Shown here: in pieces, positions 1 to 9,909 of the stretch
Numbering within the stretch: position 1 is the stretch's first letter
How the letters are laid out: each line of letters starts with the position of its first letter
Assembly: GCF_001456025.1 (NCBI RefSeq)
Contig: NZ_LMTZ01000101.1
Coordinates: forward strand, 52,947-116,946
Direction: 5' to 3'
Length of the DNA stretch: 64,000 nt
Source: Mastigocoleus testarum BC008
GTDB lineage: Bacteria > Cyanobacteriota > Cyanobacteriia > Cyanobacteriales > Nostocaceae
Translations under genes and position numbers: made by a program
Notes under the pieces: generated by a model
What the model was told of the DNA's origin: nothing
Databases searched by the model: none
What the model saw: the letters and a program-made list of their open reading frames with translations, nothing else

Positions 1-2678
1 AGGGCGAACTTCCCGTACTGAATTTACCAACTGACCGTCCGCGATCGTCAGTTCAAACTTTTAACGGCGCTCAAGCGAAATTAGTGCTTCCTCAAATTCT
101 GAGAACAGAACTAAAGAATTTGAGCCGTCAGCAGGGAGTAACTCTGTTTATGACCTTGCTTACAGCTTTCAAAATCTTGCTGCATCGCTATACAAATCAG
201 ACTGATATTATTGTAGGCTCGCCGATCGCTAATCGTAACAGAGCAGAAATTGAGCAGTTGATCGGATTTTTTGTAAATGTTTTAGTATTGCGCACAGACT
301 TATCTGGCAAACTTAGTTTTCAAGAGTTGTTAGCGCGGGTGAAATCAACAGCTTTAGAAGCTTATGTTCATCAAGACTTACCCTTTGAGAAGTTGGTAGA
401 AGAACTACAGCCAAATAGAGACTTGAGCTATAATCCACTATTTCAGGTGATGTTCGTTCTCCAAAATGTTCCAGTACCAGATTTAAGTTTATCTGATTTA
501 TCAGTTAGCTATGAGGAAGGTTATAACGGTACATCGAAGTTTGATTTGACATTGTTTATGGAGGACTCGGAGCAAGGGTTGGTTGCAACTTGCGAGTACA
601 ACACGGATTTATTTAGTGCAAGTACTATTACCCGGATGCTGGAACATTTCCAGACTTTATTGTCAAGCATCATTAGCGAACCCCAACAATGTATTTCAGA
701 ATTGCAACTATTAACACCACCTGAAGTTCAGCAGTTATTAGTTGAGTGGAATGATACTAAAACAGACTATCCTGACGACAAGTGTATTCATCAACTGTTT
801 GAGACACAGGTAGAGAAAACACCAGATGCTGTTGCAGTAGTCTTTGAAGACCAGCAATTAACCTATCAGGATTTAAATAAGAGAGCAAATCAGTTAGCCC
901 ATTATTTGCAGCAACAAGGTGTGAAATCAGACACAGTTGTTGGTATTTGCATGGAACGCTCTGTGGAAATGGTGGTAACTCTAGTAGCTATTCTGAAAGC
1001 TGGTGGGGCATATTTACCTCTAGACCCAGCATATCCCAAAGAGCGACTAGCTTTTATACTGAAAGATGCTCAAATATCAATATTGTTAACTCAATCACAT
1101 TTGGAGAATAAACTACCACCACATCAAGCACAGTTAGTATGTATAGATACAGAAGGTTCGATATATACAAATTACAATTCCCAAAATCCAGTCAGCTATG
1201 TAAAGCCACAACATTTAGCCTATGTCATTTATACATCTGGTTCTACGGGAAAACCCAAGGGAGTAATGAATACTCATCAGGGTGCATGTAATCGTTTACT
1301 GTGGATGCAAGATGCTTATCAATTAACATCATCAGACCGAGTTTTACAAAAGACTCCTTTTAGTTTTGATGTATCGGTATGGGAATTTTTCTGGCCATTA
1401 TTGACGGGTGCAGTTTTAGTTGTAGCGAAACCAGGTGGTCATCGAGATACGCGGTATCTAGCAGAGCTTATATCACAACAAGAAATAACTACACTTCACT
1501 TTGTTCCTTCTATGCTGCAAGTTTTTCTAGAGGAACGAGAGCATCAGAACTGTAAAAGTATCAAGCGTGTAATTTGTAGTGGTGAAGCTTTATCTTTTGA
1601 ATTACAACAAAGATTTTTCAAGAGTTTTGATGCTCAATTACATAACCTTTATGGACCAACAGAAGCGTCTATTGATGTGACAGCGTGGCGTTGCGATCGA
1701 AATGAAAAAATTGTTCATATTGGTCGTCCAATTGCTAATACACAGATATTTATTTTAGATAAACATTTACAGCTTGTTCCTATAGGAGTTCCCAGCGAGT
1801 TACATATCGGTGGAGTGGGGTTAGCACGAGGTTATTTGAATAGACCAGAATTAACTGAACAAAAGTTTATTCCTAATCCATTTAATGATTTACAATTAAA
1901 TAAGAATATTCCAAATAAAAATCTTAATTTAAACTCACGCCTTTACAAAACAGGAGATCTAGCGCGCTACCGCGAAGATGGAAATATTGAATTTTTAGGT
2001 AGAATAGATTATCAAGTCAAAATTCGTGGAAATCGCATCGAACTAGGGGAAATTGAAGCTTTATTAGAGCAACATCCGCAGGTACGAGAAACGGTAGTAG
2101 TAGCTAGGGAAGATATACCGAATGATTGTCACCTAGTTGCATATCTAGTTACTCACGAGAATAGTAAGCCTTCTGTCAATGAACTACGAGGATTTCTCAA
2201 AGAAAAGCTACCCGAATATATGCTTCCTTCTGACTTTGTTATGTTAGATATTTTACCTTTGACTCCCAATGGCAAAGTAGACCGTCGTGCTTTACCCGTA
2301 CCTGAAAATCTGCGTCCAGACTTAACAACAACTTTTAAGCCACCCGAGTCCGAAATAGAACAGCAGATTTCCAAACTTTGGCAAGAGGTGCTGCATCTAG
2401 ATAAAGTAGGTATTAATGATAACTTTTTTGATTTAGGTGGAAATTCGTTACTGATGCTTCAAGTAAATAATAAACTGCGTACAATTTTGCAGCGAGATAT
2501 ATCAGTAGTAACGATGTTTCAAAATCCTACTATTTACTCATTAGGGGAATATTTAAGTCAAAAAACAGGAGAATCATCTTCTTTTGAATCTATAAATAAA
2601 CGCGTTCAAAAGCAACTAAAAGCTGTCGAGCGGCGGCAAAAAAGTTTAATGAAGCGAGGTAAAAATCTAAATAGCTAA
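1..2678 (+). CDS. NRPS, partial at 5' end: C(part)-A(Ser)-PCP
   Basis: The reading frame is open from base 3, so the gene begins upstream of the window; the first possible GTG at 84 lies inside the condensation domain. What remains is the C-terminal half of a C domain (TLFMTLL, IANRNR and HQDLPFE cores), a complete adenylation domain (A3 core YTSGSTGKPKG, A5 core NLYGPTE, A7 YKTGDL, A10 NGKVDR) and a carrier protein with the LGGNSL pantetheine site. Pocket residues read as D-V-W-H-I-S-L-I-D-K, which matches the known serine code except for Ile in place of Leu, so serine is the predicted substrate. The protein ends in a basic helical tail after the PCP, typical of a docking segment towards a following PKS; the next synthetase gene is indeed a PKS. 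A long Asn/Leu/Lys-rich loop sits just before A7. Substrate call is inference from pocket reading by eye. Confidence 0.95.
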   Translation, partial: GELPVLNLPTDRPRSSVQTFNGAQAKLVLPQILRTELKNLSRQQGVTLFMTLLTAFKILLHRYTNQTDIIVGSPIANRNRAEIEQLIGFFVNVLVLRTDLSGKLSFQELLARVKSTALEAYVHQDLPFEKLVEELQPNRDLSYNPLFQVMFVLQNVPVPDLSLSDLSVSYEEGYNGTSKFDLTLFMEDSEQGLVATCEYNTDLFSASTITRMLEHFQTLLSSIISEPQQCISELQLLTPPEVQQLLVEWNDTKTDYPDDKCIHQLFETQVEKTPDAVAVVFEDQQLTYQDLNKRANQLAHYLQQQGVKSDTVVGICMERSVEMVVTLVAILKAGGAYLPLDPAYPKERLAFILKDAQISILLTQSHLENKLPPHQAQLVCIDTEGSIYTNYNSQNPVSYVKPQHLAYVIYTSGSTGKPKGVMNTHQGACNRLLWMQDAYQLTSSDRVLQKTPFSFDVSVWEFFWPLLTGAVLVVAKPGGHRDTRYLAELISQQEITTLHFVPSMLQVFLEEREHQNCKSIKRVICSGEALSFELQQRFFKSFDAQLHNLYGPTEASIDVTAWRCDRNEKIVHIGRPIANTQIFILDKHLQLVPIGVPSELHIGGVGLARGYLNRPELTEQKFIPNPFNDLQLNKNIPNKNLNLNSRLYKTGDLARYREDGNIEFLGRIDYQVKIRGNRIELGEIEALLEQHPQVRETVVVAREDIPNDCHLVAYLVTHENSKPSVNELRGFLKEKLPEYMLPSDFVMLDILPLTPNGKVDRRALPVPENLRPDLTTTFKPPESEIEQQISKLWQEVLHLDKVGINDNFFDLGGNSLLMLQVNNKLRTILQRDISVVTMFQNPTIYSLGEYLSQKTGESSSFESINKRVQKQLKAVERRQKSLMKRGKNLNS

Positions 2679-2694
2679 CATCTAAATAGCTAAC
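2665..2694 (+). repeat. 15-bp tandem duplication spanning the stop codon
   Basis: The unit ATCTAAATAGCTAAC occurs twice head to tail (2665-2679 and 2680-2694). The first copy contains the end of the serine-module gene including its TAA stop, the second is non-coding. It looks like a replication-slippage duplication without effect on the protein. Confidence 0.85.
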
Positions 2695-2742
2695 AATATA
2701 AGAGTAATTGTTTAAATTCAACAATAAATTCAGACTGAAATC

Positions 2743-3606
2743 ATGGAAATCGCTCCTTTGTCAACCAGCAGCGCCAAACTAATTCACAACAAGACTTCTC
2801 AATCAATTTTACAACTGCCTGTTGAAGAGACTTTAGATGATTTTAAAGTATCTGGTGTTTTACTATTTCGAGATTTTGGTATTGACTATGAACAGATGAA
2901 AACCTTTGCCGAAAAGTTTAGTTCAAGATTTGTCTTAGATAAAGATAGACCCATAGTCGATCCGCGCAATAAATTCATTACTTTAGTAGATCCTGGGATG
3001 CATTATGTTAGTCCTCATTGCGAGAATGCTAACTCTCCGTTTCGTCCCGATGTAATCTGGTTCTGCTGTGCTGTACCAGCAGAACGAAGTGGTGAAACTT
3101 TATTTTGGGATGGAGTGCGAGTATGGAAAGAATTGAGTCAGGAATTGCAAGAGTTATTTATTGCTAAAAAAATCAGATTTTTACAAAAATTTCCTGCTGC
3201 TGATTGGAAGCGTTTTCTAGGATCAGGTGCTACTTTAACTGATGTCAAGCGTATGCTCAATAATATTCCTGGATTAAATTACAAAATTAATGAAGACCAA
3301 TCTGTTTCAATCGAATACATTTGTTCGGCTGTAGTTAAGACGAAATATGGTCATCAAGATGCATTTGCTAACAGTTTGATTGCCGAGTACAAAAATCCTA
3401 GAGGAATTGTCACTTTTGAAGATGCTTCACCTATTCCGTCAACATTGATCGATCAAATCAACCAAGTAATGAATAATTGTATAGAAGTAATTTCCTGGAA
3501 ACCAGGAGATTTAGTCATGATTGATAATTCTAGATTTTTGCATGGTCGTCGCTCCTTTAGCGATAGAAAACGACGGATTTATTCTTTACTTAGTTATCTT
3601 AAATAA
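2743..3606 (+). CDS. TauD/TfdA-family Fe(II)/2-oxoglutarate dioxygenase, stand-alone
   Basis: A 287-residue protein of the usual TauD/SyrP-like size. The iron-binding facial triad is visible as H92-x-E94 (in SPHCEN) and a distal H267 (FLHGRR), with arginines about ten residues later that could bind 2-oxoglutarate. The HxE rather than HxG/A motif argues for a hydroxylase, not a halogenase. It lies between the serine NRPS gene and the first PKS gene, in the same direction, with 64 bases before it and 114 after it, so it is probably part of the biosynthetic operon. Related stand-alone enzymes hydroxylate the beta carbon of carrier-bound Asp or other residues in NRPS pathways; here the target could be Ser or a residue loaded upstream of the window. 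A second TauD domain is fused to the synthetase at 9910-15480. Family is clear; substrate is unknown. Confidence 0.85.
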   Translation: MEIAPLSTSSAKLIHNKTSQSILQLPVEETLDDFKVSGVLLFRDFGIDYEQMKTFAEKFSSRFVLDKDRPIVDPRNKFITLVDPGMHYVSPHCENANSPFRPDVIWFCCAVPAERSGETLFWDGVRVWKELSQELQELFIAKKIRFLQKFPAADWKRFLGSGATLTDVKRMLNNIPGLNYKINEDQSVSIEYICSAVVKTKYGHQDAFANSLIAEYKNPRGIVTFEDASPIPSTLIDQINQVMNNCIEVISWKPGDLVMIDNSRFLHGRRSFSDRKRRIYSLLSYLK

Positions 3607-3720
3607 ACGCAATGGCTACTCCGTGTGGGACAAATAAAAAATTATGCTTTTTTTTACACAGAAATATACTTAAAAAATTTGATTTTAATCCAACCCAAGT
3701 GAGAGAACAAGCGAAAGAGA

Positions 3721-6700
3721 ATGGGTAGTATAGAATCTGAAGTATCAATGGAAAGAATAGCCATTATTGGTGTGTCAGGACGCTTCCCTGGGGCTAATAA
3801 TGTTGAGGAATTTTGGCACAATTTACAAGCAGGAATAGAATCAATTTCTCAGCTTACAGATGAAGAATTATTATCAGCAGGTGTTGCTCCTAATTCTTTA
3901 GATGATAGTAACCATGTAAAAGCAAGTGGTGTTTTAGAAGATATAGATTTATTTGATGCTGGATTTTTTGACTTTAATCCTAAAGAAGCAGAAATCACAG
4001 ATCCACAGCATCGCCTATTTTTAGAATGTGCTTGGGAAGCCTTAGAAAATGCTGGTTATGACTCCAATAGATGTGAAAATCGCATAGGAGTTTATGCTGG
4101 TGCTAGTTTGAGCAACTATTTATCTGTTGATTTAAATAATGACCAAGTTGGCTCTGCACAGTGCTATCAAAAATTAATTGGTAATGATAAAGATTTTCTG
4201 ACTACCCGTGTTTCTTACAAATTAAATTTAACCGGACCAAGTATTACTGTTCAAACGGCTTGTTCTACCTCATTAGTCGCAATTACCCTTGCTTGTCAAA
4301 GTTTAATTAATTATCAATCTGATATGGCTTTGGCTGGAGGAGTTTCAGTTCGAGTTCCTCACAAAACAGGCTATTTGTACCAACCAGGAGGAACTTTATC
4401 TCCTGATGGTCATTGTCGTGCTTTTGATGCCAAAGCACAAGGAACAACTGTTGGTAATGGTGTGGGAGTTGTTCTACTTAAGCGCCTGGAGGATGCGATC
4501 GCTGATGGAGATAGCATCTATGCAGTAATTAGAGGTTGGGCAATTAACAACGATGGTTCGCTCAAAGTTGGTTATACAGCCCCTAGCGTTGATGGACAAG
4601 CAGAAGCGATCGCAGAAGCAATCATGTTATCAGGGGTTGAACCTGAAAGTATCGGCTATATTGAGGCTCATGGTACCGGTACAACTTTGGGCGATCCCAT
4701 TGAAATAGCCGCTTTAACTAAAGTTTTTCGTAGCAGTACCCAGAAAAAAGACTTCTGTGCCATTGGTTCTGTAAAGACAAATATCGGTCATCTTGATGCT
4801 GCGGCTGGAGTTACAGGGCTAATTAAGACAGCTTTAGCACTAAAACATCAACAAATACCACCAAGCCTGAATTTTGAACAACCCAACCCTGAGATTGATT
4901 TTGCCAATAGCCCTTTTTATGTAAATACAAAACTGACAGAATGGAAAACTGAAGCATTTCCTCGTCGCGCTGGTATCAGTTCTTTAGGGATGGGAGGAAC
5001 AAATGCCCACCTAATTCTGGAAGAATCTCCTGCACTATCCGATTCTACTGCTGCTCGCCCTTGGCAATTATTGGTCATTTCTGCCAAAACTGAGACAGCA
5101 TTAAACGCTGCTAGCTCCAATTTGGCTCAACACCTCATAGATCGTCCTAATTTAAATCTAGCGGATGTTGCTTATACACTGCAAATAGGACGCAGGGAGT
5201 TTAATCATCGTCGCATCCTAGCGTGTCGGGATATACTAGATGCCGTCAGTACATTACAAAATCCCGATCCTCAAAGGGTTTTCACTAATTATCAAGAATC
5301 ATACGACTGTCCAATTACTTTTATGTTTCCCGGACAAGGCAGTCAGTATGTCAACATGGGTAAACAACTTTATGAAACCGAAGGAGTATTTCGTGAATAT
5401 GTGGATCACTGCTGTTTAAAGCTTAAACCTGTATTGGGTTTAGACTTGCGTGCAGTCATTTACCCATGTGAGTCTGATGAGAAAACCGCACAAGAACAAC
5501 TCAAACAAACTTATCTAACCCAGCCAGCATTGTTTGTAATTGAGTATGCCCTAGCTCAGTTATGGATGTCTTGGGGTATTGTTCCAAAAGCCATGATTGG
5601 TCATAGTATCGGGGAATATGTGGCGGCTTGCATTGCTGGTGTCATGACTTTGGAAGATGCATTAAATCTAGTCGCCATTCGGGGACAATTAATGCAGGAA
5701 TTACCAAGAGGAAGTATGCTATCTATTCCTCTACCAGAAGCTGATATTTTACCTCTACTAAATGAAAATTTATCTTTAGCTACTAAAAATACGCCTTCTT
5801 CCTGTGTAGTTTCAGGAACCGACAAAGCTGTAGATGAACTGGCTGAATATTTGGTTACTCAAGAGGTAAAATGTCGCCGCTTGCATACCTCCCATGCTTT
5901 CCATTCCCAAATGATGGAACCGATTTTGCAGACATTTACAGATGAAGTCAAAAAAATTAGCCTAAGCCCTCCGCAAATTCCTTACATTTCAAATCTTACT
6001 GGAACCTGGATATCTGCAGAAGCAGCTACGGAAGCGACTTACTGGGCAAGACATTTACGGGAAACAGTAAGGTTTGCTGATGGTGTATCTGTATTAACAC
6101 AACAGCCGCAGCAGATTTTACTAGAAGTCGGACCAGGGAGAACTTTATCTACTTTATTCAAACAGCAATCCTCGCAACAAGTAACTGAGCAAATAGTACT
6201 GTCTTCATTGCGACATCCCAAGGAAGAAAAAGCAGAAAAAGCAGATCGAGCATTTTTACTGACTACCCTTGGTCGTCTATGGCTATCAGGAGTTTCTGTA
6301 GATTGGTCTAGTTTTTATACTGCCGAACAACGTCACCGTGTCCCCTTACCTACCTATCCTTTTGAACGTCAGCGTTACTGGATAGAACCTCGAAAAAAAT
6401 CTAGTGATTCTCCTGCTGCGAACCAGAAAAAGCCCAACATCGCAGACTGGTTTTATACACCAGTTTGGAAACAAGCGATTGCACCCCAAACTGTGAAGTT
6501 AAAAAAACAGAACTTAGAAAAACAGAACTTAGAAAAACAGGTACTAGTATTTGCTGATACTGCTCGAGTAGGAAAACAGCTAGCCAAAAATCTGCAAGAT
6601 AATGACAGTAATGTGATTACCGTCTATCCAGGAGAGGATTTTAGCAAACTGAGTGCAGGTGAATATAGGATCAACCCTAACCGTCCTGATAATTATGATG

Positions 6701-9700
6701 CTCTGATTGCACAATTGCAATCTTTAGGTCAAATCCCAGATGCGATCGCTCATTTTTGGAATATCACATCACCAGAGCAAACAACATCAGGAATCGAGTT
6801 TTTTGAGAATTTTCAAAATAGGGGTTTTTACAGCCTGCTATTTTTAGCACAGTCTTTGAGTAAGGAAAATATTACTCAACCTATAGATATCTTAGTTGTT
6901 AGCAACAATCTATATGATGTCACAGGTTTAGAGATATTAAGTCCGGAAAAAGCAACTGTTTTGGGGATGTGTAAAACAATTCCCCAAGAGTATGCAAATA
7001 TTTCCTGTCGCAGCATTGATATTGTCCTTCCCGTAGCTGAAACTGTTGCAGAAAATCAACTTATAGAGCAACTTATAGCAGAATTAAACAGTAAGCCATC
7101 TCACCCGGAAATTGCCTACCGTGGGCATCATGGCTGGGTGCAAACTTATGAACCTCTCCGTGTAGATGATATTACGGATACGTCCAGGTTGCGGCAAGAG
7201 GGAGTGTATTTCATTACTGGTGGTCTTGGGGGTATCGGTTTAGAAATTGCTGAGTATTTGGCTCAGACATTCAAAGCAAAACTGATATTGGTTAGTGCTT
7301 CAGCTTTCCCTAAAGCAGATGAACGGGAACAATGGCTGATAACTCACGACCAAGAAGATAGAGTCAGCCGAAAAATAGGGAAAATACAGGATTTAGAGCA
7401 ACTGGGAGCAGAAATTCTGACTCTAAGCGCTGACGTCGCTAATGAAACTCAAATGCAGGATGCGATCGCACAAGCTGTAGCTCGCTTTGGTCAGATAAAT
7501 GGGGTTATTCATGCTGCTGGGCTCAAGTTATTTAAAACAATTGAAGAGATAAACAAAAGCGAATGTGAACAACAATTAAGAGCCAATGGACACGGGCTGT
7601 TTATTTTAGAAAAAATATTGCAAGGAATCGAGTTAGATTTCTGTATTTTAATCTCTTCCTTGTCATCTATTTTAGGTGCATTGGGTATGGCAGCTTATCC
7701 AGCCGCTCATGCTTTTGCAGATGCTTTTATTTATAAACATAACCAAACTAATTCTACACCTTGGATGGCTGTGAACTGGGATAACTGGTTAACTAAGCAA
7801 TTGGCTACAGAATTGGCGACAAAACCAGAAATTTCCACTGAATTTTTCATGACCAATCAAGAAGGTGTTGAGGTCTTTCGACACGTTTTATCTTTAAATA
7901 AAGTAAATCAGATAGTTGTTTCTACAACTGATTTACAAGCCAGAATCGAACAGTGGATTAAGCCTTCAGAAATTGTCAATCAAACTAATTCAACAGCATT
8001 ACATTCTAGACCATACCTGCAGAATAACTATGTTGCTCCTAGAAATGAAACAGAGCAAACCATCGCTAATATCTGGCAAGAAATTTTAGGGATTGAACAG
8101 ATAGGCATTGAAGATAACTTTTTAGAATTAGGTGGCGATTCTCTTTTAAGTATACAAATTACTGCTAGAGCTAATAAAGCAGGTTTACGGTTTACAAATC
8201 AGCATTTGTTTGAATACCCGACTATTGGACAGCTAGCAGAAATAGCGACAAGAACGCAAACAGTTTTGAGCGAACAGGGATTAGTACAAGGAGAGCTACC
8301 CTTAACACCAATTCAACAGTGGTTTTTTGAGCAAAATTTACTAGACGCACATCACTGGAATCAAACAGTAGTTCTAGAGATGCAACAATCCCTCGAACCA
8401 CTCATGTTGGAGCAGATAATTCAACATTTATTGATACACCATGACGCCTTGCGTTTGCGTTTTCGAGAAGAAGGATCGGGTTGGGAACAAGTAAATGCTA
8501 GTATGGAGGAAGTTGTACCTTTTGCACAGATAGATTTATCCGGACTCTCACCGCAGCAGCAAGAACAGGCATTTGATGCATCTGCTGCAGAGATGCAAGC
8601 TAGTTTAAATCTTACTGCTGGTCCAATTGTACGGGTTGCTTACTTTGATTTTGGTACGGAGCAATCAAGCCGTTTATTGTTGGCTATTCACCATTTAGCC
8701 ATTGATGTTGGTTCTTGGCAGATTTTGTTAGAGGATTTAGAAACTGCATACCAACAACTAAGCCAAGGAAGGGTTATTAAGTTACAGCCGAAAACAACTT
8801 CGTTCAAGCAGTGGGCTTTACGTTTAACTGAATATGCTCAGTCAATAGAGTTAGAAAGAGAACAGGTTTATTGGTTAGCAACTGAGCGTGATTGGGTATC
8901 ACCATTACCAGTAGATTATCCAGATGGTGACAACACAGTCGCATCAGCCCAAACTGTTTCTGTTACCTTGAGTGCGGAGCAAACACAAATATTACAAGAA
9001 GAGATTGCTACAAATTATCGAGTCCAATTAGAAGATATTTTAATTGCAACTTTAGCGCAAGTATTGAGTAAATGGACTGAGAGACAATCATTATTAATAG
9101 ATTTAGAGGGAAATGGCAGAAATGTCATTTTCGATGATGTCGATTTGTCCCGTACAGTGGGTTGGTTTACTAATATTGCTCCTGTACTGTTGGAAATTGG
9201 GGAAGTTGAACAAGCTCGGGAAATCTTAAAGCAGGTCAAAGAGCAACTACGTAGTTTTCCAAATCAGGGTTTGGGTTATGGAGTTCTGCGCTACCTTAGT
9301 AACGATGAAATAATTACAGAAAAATTGCGATCGCAACAACTTGCGGAGGTACTTTTCCTTTACCTTGGGAACTATGAGCAAACTGTACCTAAGTCTTCTT
9401 TATTCAAATTATCGCCAAAATCTAGCGGTTTATCTCGTAGTCTGCGTGGGAAACGCAGTCACCTCATAGAAATTAATGCCTTGATAGTCCAAAATCAACT
9501 CAAAGTTGACTGGATTTACAGCCAAAATGTACATAGTCAAGAAACAGTTGAAAGTTTAGCTCAAGATTTTCTATCAGCTTTATTTTCTCTGTTCAGTAAT
9601 GCTCAGTCTTCTTCAGAACCAAACTATACACCTTCAGACTTTGCGGAATTTGAATCTAGCCAATGGAAGCAAGATGATATTGATGACATTATGGCAGCTA

Positions 9701-9720
9701 TCAATAAAACTGAAAATTAA
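3721..9720 (+). CDS. Modular PKS KS-AT-KR-ACP with a C-terminal epimerization-type domain
   Basis: 1999 residues; an A/G-rich stretch GAAAGAGA precedes the ATG. KS at about 10-430 has the active-site C181 (TACSTS), H317 (EAHGTGT) and H357 (NIGHLDAA). AT at about 530-850 has GHSIGEY (S629) and HAFHS, the malonyl-type signature. A KR at about 1160-1410 keeps the nucleotide motif TGGLGGIG and the Ser/Tyr pair (SSLSS, AYPAAH), but the usual Lys appears as Asn and the usual Asn as His. ACP Ser is in LGGDSL near 1473. Residues about 1510-1940 form a condensation-superfamily domain with epimerase hallmarks (SRTVGWFTNIAP, a W in HH...DVGSW, EGNGRN at 1796-1801) and then an acidic COM-like tail. An E domain on a polyketide carrier is odd because the alpha carbon is not a stereocentre. 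The product would be a Ser-derived 4-amino-3,5-dihydroxypentanoyl-type unit if the KR works. Confidence 0.93.
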   Translation: MGSIESEVSMERIAIIGVSGRFPGANNVEEFWHNLQAGIESISQLTDEELLSAGVAPNSLDDSNHVKASGVLEDIDLFDAGFFDFNPKEAEITDPQHRLFLECAWEALENAGYDSNRCENRIGVYAGASLSNYLSVDLNNDQVGSAQCYQKLIGNDKDFLTTRVSYKLNLTGPSITVQTACSTSLVAITLACQSLINYQSDMALAGGVSVRVPHKTGYLYQPGGTLSPDGHCRAFDAKAQGTTVGNGVGVVLLKRLEDAIADGDSIYAVIRGWAINNDGSLKVGYTAPSVDGQAEAIAEAIMLSGVEPESIGYIEAHGTGTTLGDPIEIAALTKVFRSSTQKKDFCAIGSVKTNIGHLDAAAGVTGLIKTALALKHQQIPPSLNFEQPNPEIDFANSPFYVNTKLTEWKTEAFPRRAGISSLGMGGTNAHLILEESPALSDSTAARPWQLLVISAKTETALNAASSNLAQHLIDRPNLNLADVAYTLQIGRREFNHRRILACRDILDAVSTLQNPDPQRVFTNYQESYDCPITFMFPGQGSQYVNMGKQLYETEGVFREYVDHCCLKLKPVLGLDLRAVIYPCESDEKTAQEQLKQTYLTQPALFVIEYALAQLWMSWGIVPKAMIGHSIGEYVAACIAGVMTLEDALNLVAIRGQLMQELPRGSMLSIPLPEADILPLLNENLSLATKNTPSSCVVSGTDKAVDELAEYLVTQEVKCRRLHTSHAFHSQMMEPILQTFTDEVKKISLSPPQIPYISNLTGTWISAEAATEATYWARHLRETVRFADGVSVLTQQPQQILLEVGPGRTLSTLFKQQSSQQVTEQIVLSSLRHPKEEKAEKADRAFLLTTLGRLWLSGVSVDWSSFYTAEQRHRVPLPTYPFERQRYWIEPRKKSSDSPAANQKKPNIADWFYTPVWKQAIAPQTVKLKKQNLEKQNLEKQVLVFADTARVGKQLAKNLQDNDSNVITVYPGEDFSKLSAGEYRINPNRPDNYDALIAQLQSLGQIPDAIAHFWNITSPEQTTSGIEFFENFQNRGFYSLLFLAQSLSKENITQPIDILVVSNNLYDVTGLEILSPEKATVLGMCKTIPQEYANISCRSIDIVLPVAETVAENQLIEQLIAELNSKPSHPEIAYRGHHGWVQTYEPLRVDDITDTSRLRQEGVYFITGGLGGIGLEIAEYLAQTFKAKLILVSASAFPKADEREQWLITHDQEDRVSRKIGKIQDLEQLGAEILTLSADVANETQMQDAIAQAVARFGQINGVIHAAGLKLFKTIEEINKSECEQQLRANGHGLFILEKILQGIELDFCILISSLSSILGALGMAAYPAAHAFADAFIYKHNQTNSTPWMAVNWDNWLTKQLATELATKPEISTEFFMTNQEGVEVFRHVLSLNKVNQIVVSTTDLQARIEQWIKPSEIVNQTNSTALHSRPYLQNNYVAPRNETEQTIANIWQEILGIEQIGIEDNFLELGGDSLLSIQITARANKAGLRFTNQHLFEYPTIGQLAEIATRTQTVLSEQGLVQGELPLTPIQQWFFEQNLLDAHHWNQTVVLEMQQSLEPLMLEQIIQHLLIHHDALRLRFREEGSGWEQVNASMEEVVPFAQIDLSGLSPQQQEQAFDASAAEMQASLNLTAGPIVRVAYFDFGTEQSSRLLLAIHHLAIDVGSWQILLEDLETAYQQLSQGRVIKLQPKTTSFKQWALRLTEYAQSIELEREQVYWLATERDWVSPLPVDYPDGDNTVASAQTVSVTLSAEQTQILQEEIATNYRVQLEDILIATLAQVLSKWTERQSLLIDLEGNGRNVIFDDVDLSRTVGWFTNIAPVLLEIGEVEQAREILKQVKEQLRSFPNQGLGYGVLRYLSNDEIITEKLRSQQLAEVLFLYLGNYEQTVPKSSLFKLSPKSSGLSRSLRGKRSHLIEINALIVQNQLKVDWIYSQNVHSQETVESLAQDFLSALFSLFSNAQSSSEPNYTPSDFAEFESSQWKQDDIDDIMAAINKTEN
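6506..6540 (+). repeat. 15-bp tandem repeat in PKS linker
   Basis: The unit AACAGAACTTAGAAA is repeated twice and then continues for five bases, encoding repeated QNLEK residues in the linker between AT and KR regions of the first PKS. It keeps the frame and is likely a neutral slippage product. Confidence 0.8.
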
Positions 9721-9768
9721 ATAATTCTGAATTTGGAAATAGTACACTATTACTGAGGGAAAATAAAA

Positions 9769-9849
9769 ATGCTAATGAGAAAAAGAATTGAATCATTACA
9801 AGAGTTAGAATTAGAGTTTCCTACTATTGACGATTGCACAAACTTATAA
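9769..9849 (+). CDS. Possible 26-residue peptide between PKS and NRPS genes
   Basis: In the 189-base gap after the PKS there is a short ORF with a good ribosome binding site (GAGGG about ten bases before the ATG). It encodes 26 residues: a basic start (MLMRKRIES) followed by an acidic, Leu/Glu-rich part ending in CTNL. It resembles nothing I recognise. It may be a real small peptide, a remnant of a docking segment or carrier-protein end cut off from the PKS, or chance. No signal peptide or membrane segment is visible. Confidence 0.3.
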   Translation: MLMRKRIESLQELELEFPTIDDCTNL

Positions 9850-9909
9850 AAACAAGCTAATTTAATCTCTAATAAGTATCAGTAATATAAACTAAATACT
9901 TGAGAATTA

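Noticed and set aside
2743..3606. TauD protein as a non-heme iron halogenase
   Set aside because: Halogenases replace the carboxylate ligand with Gly or Ala; here the motif is H92-x-E94, so hydroxylation is expected.
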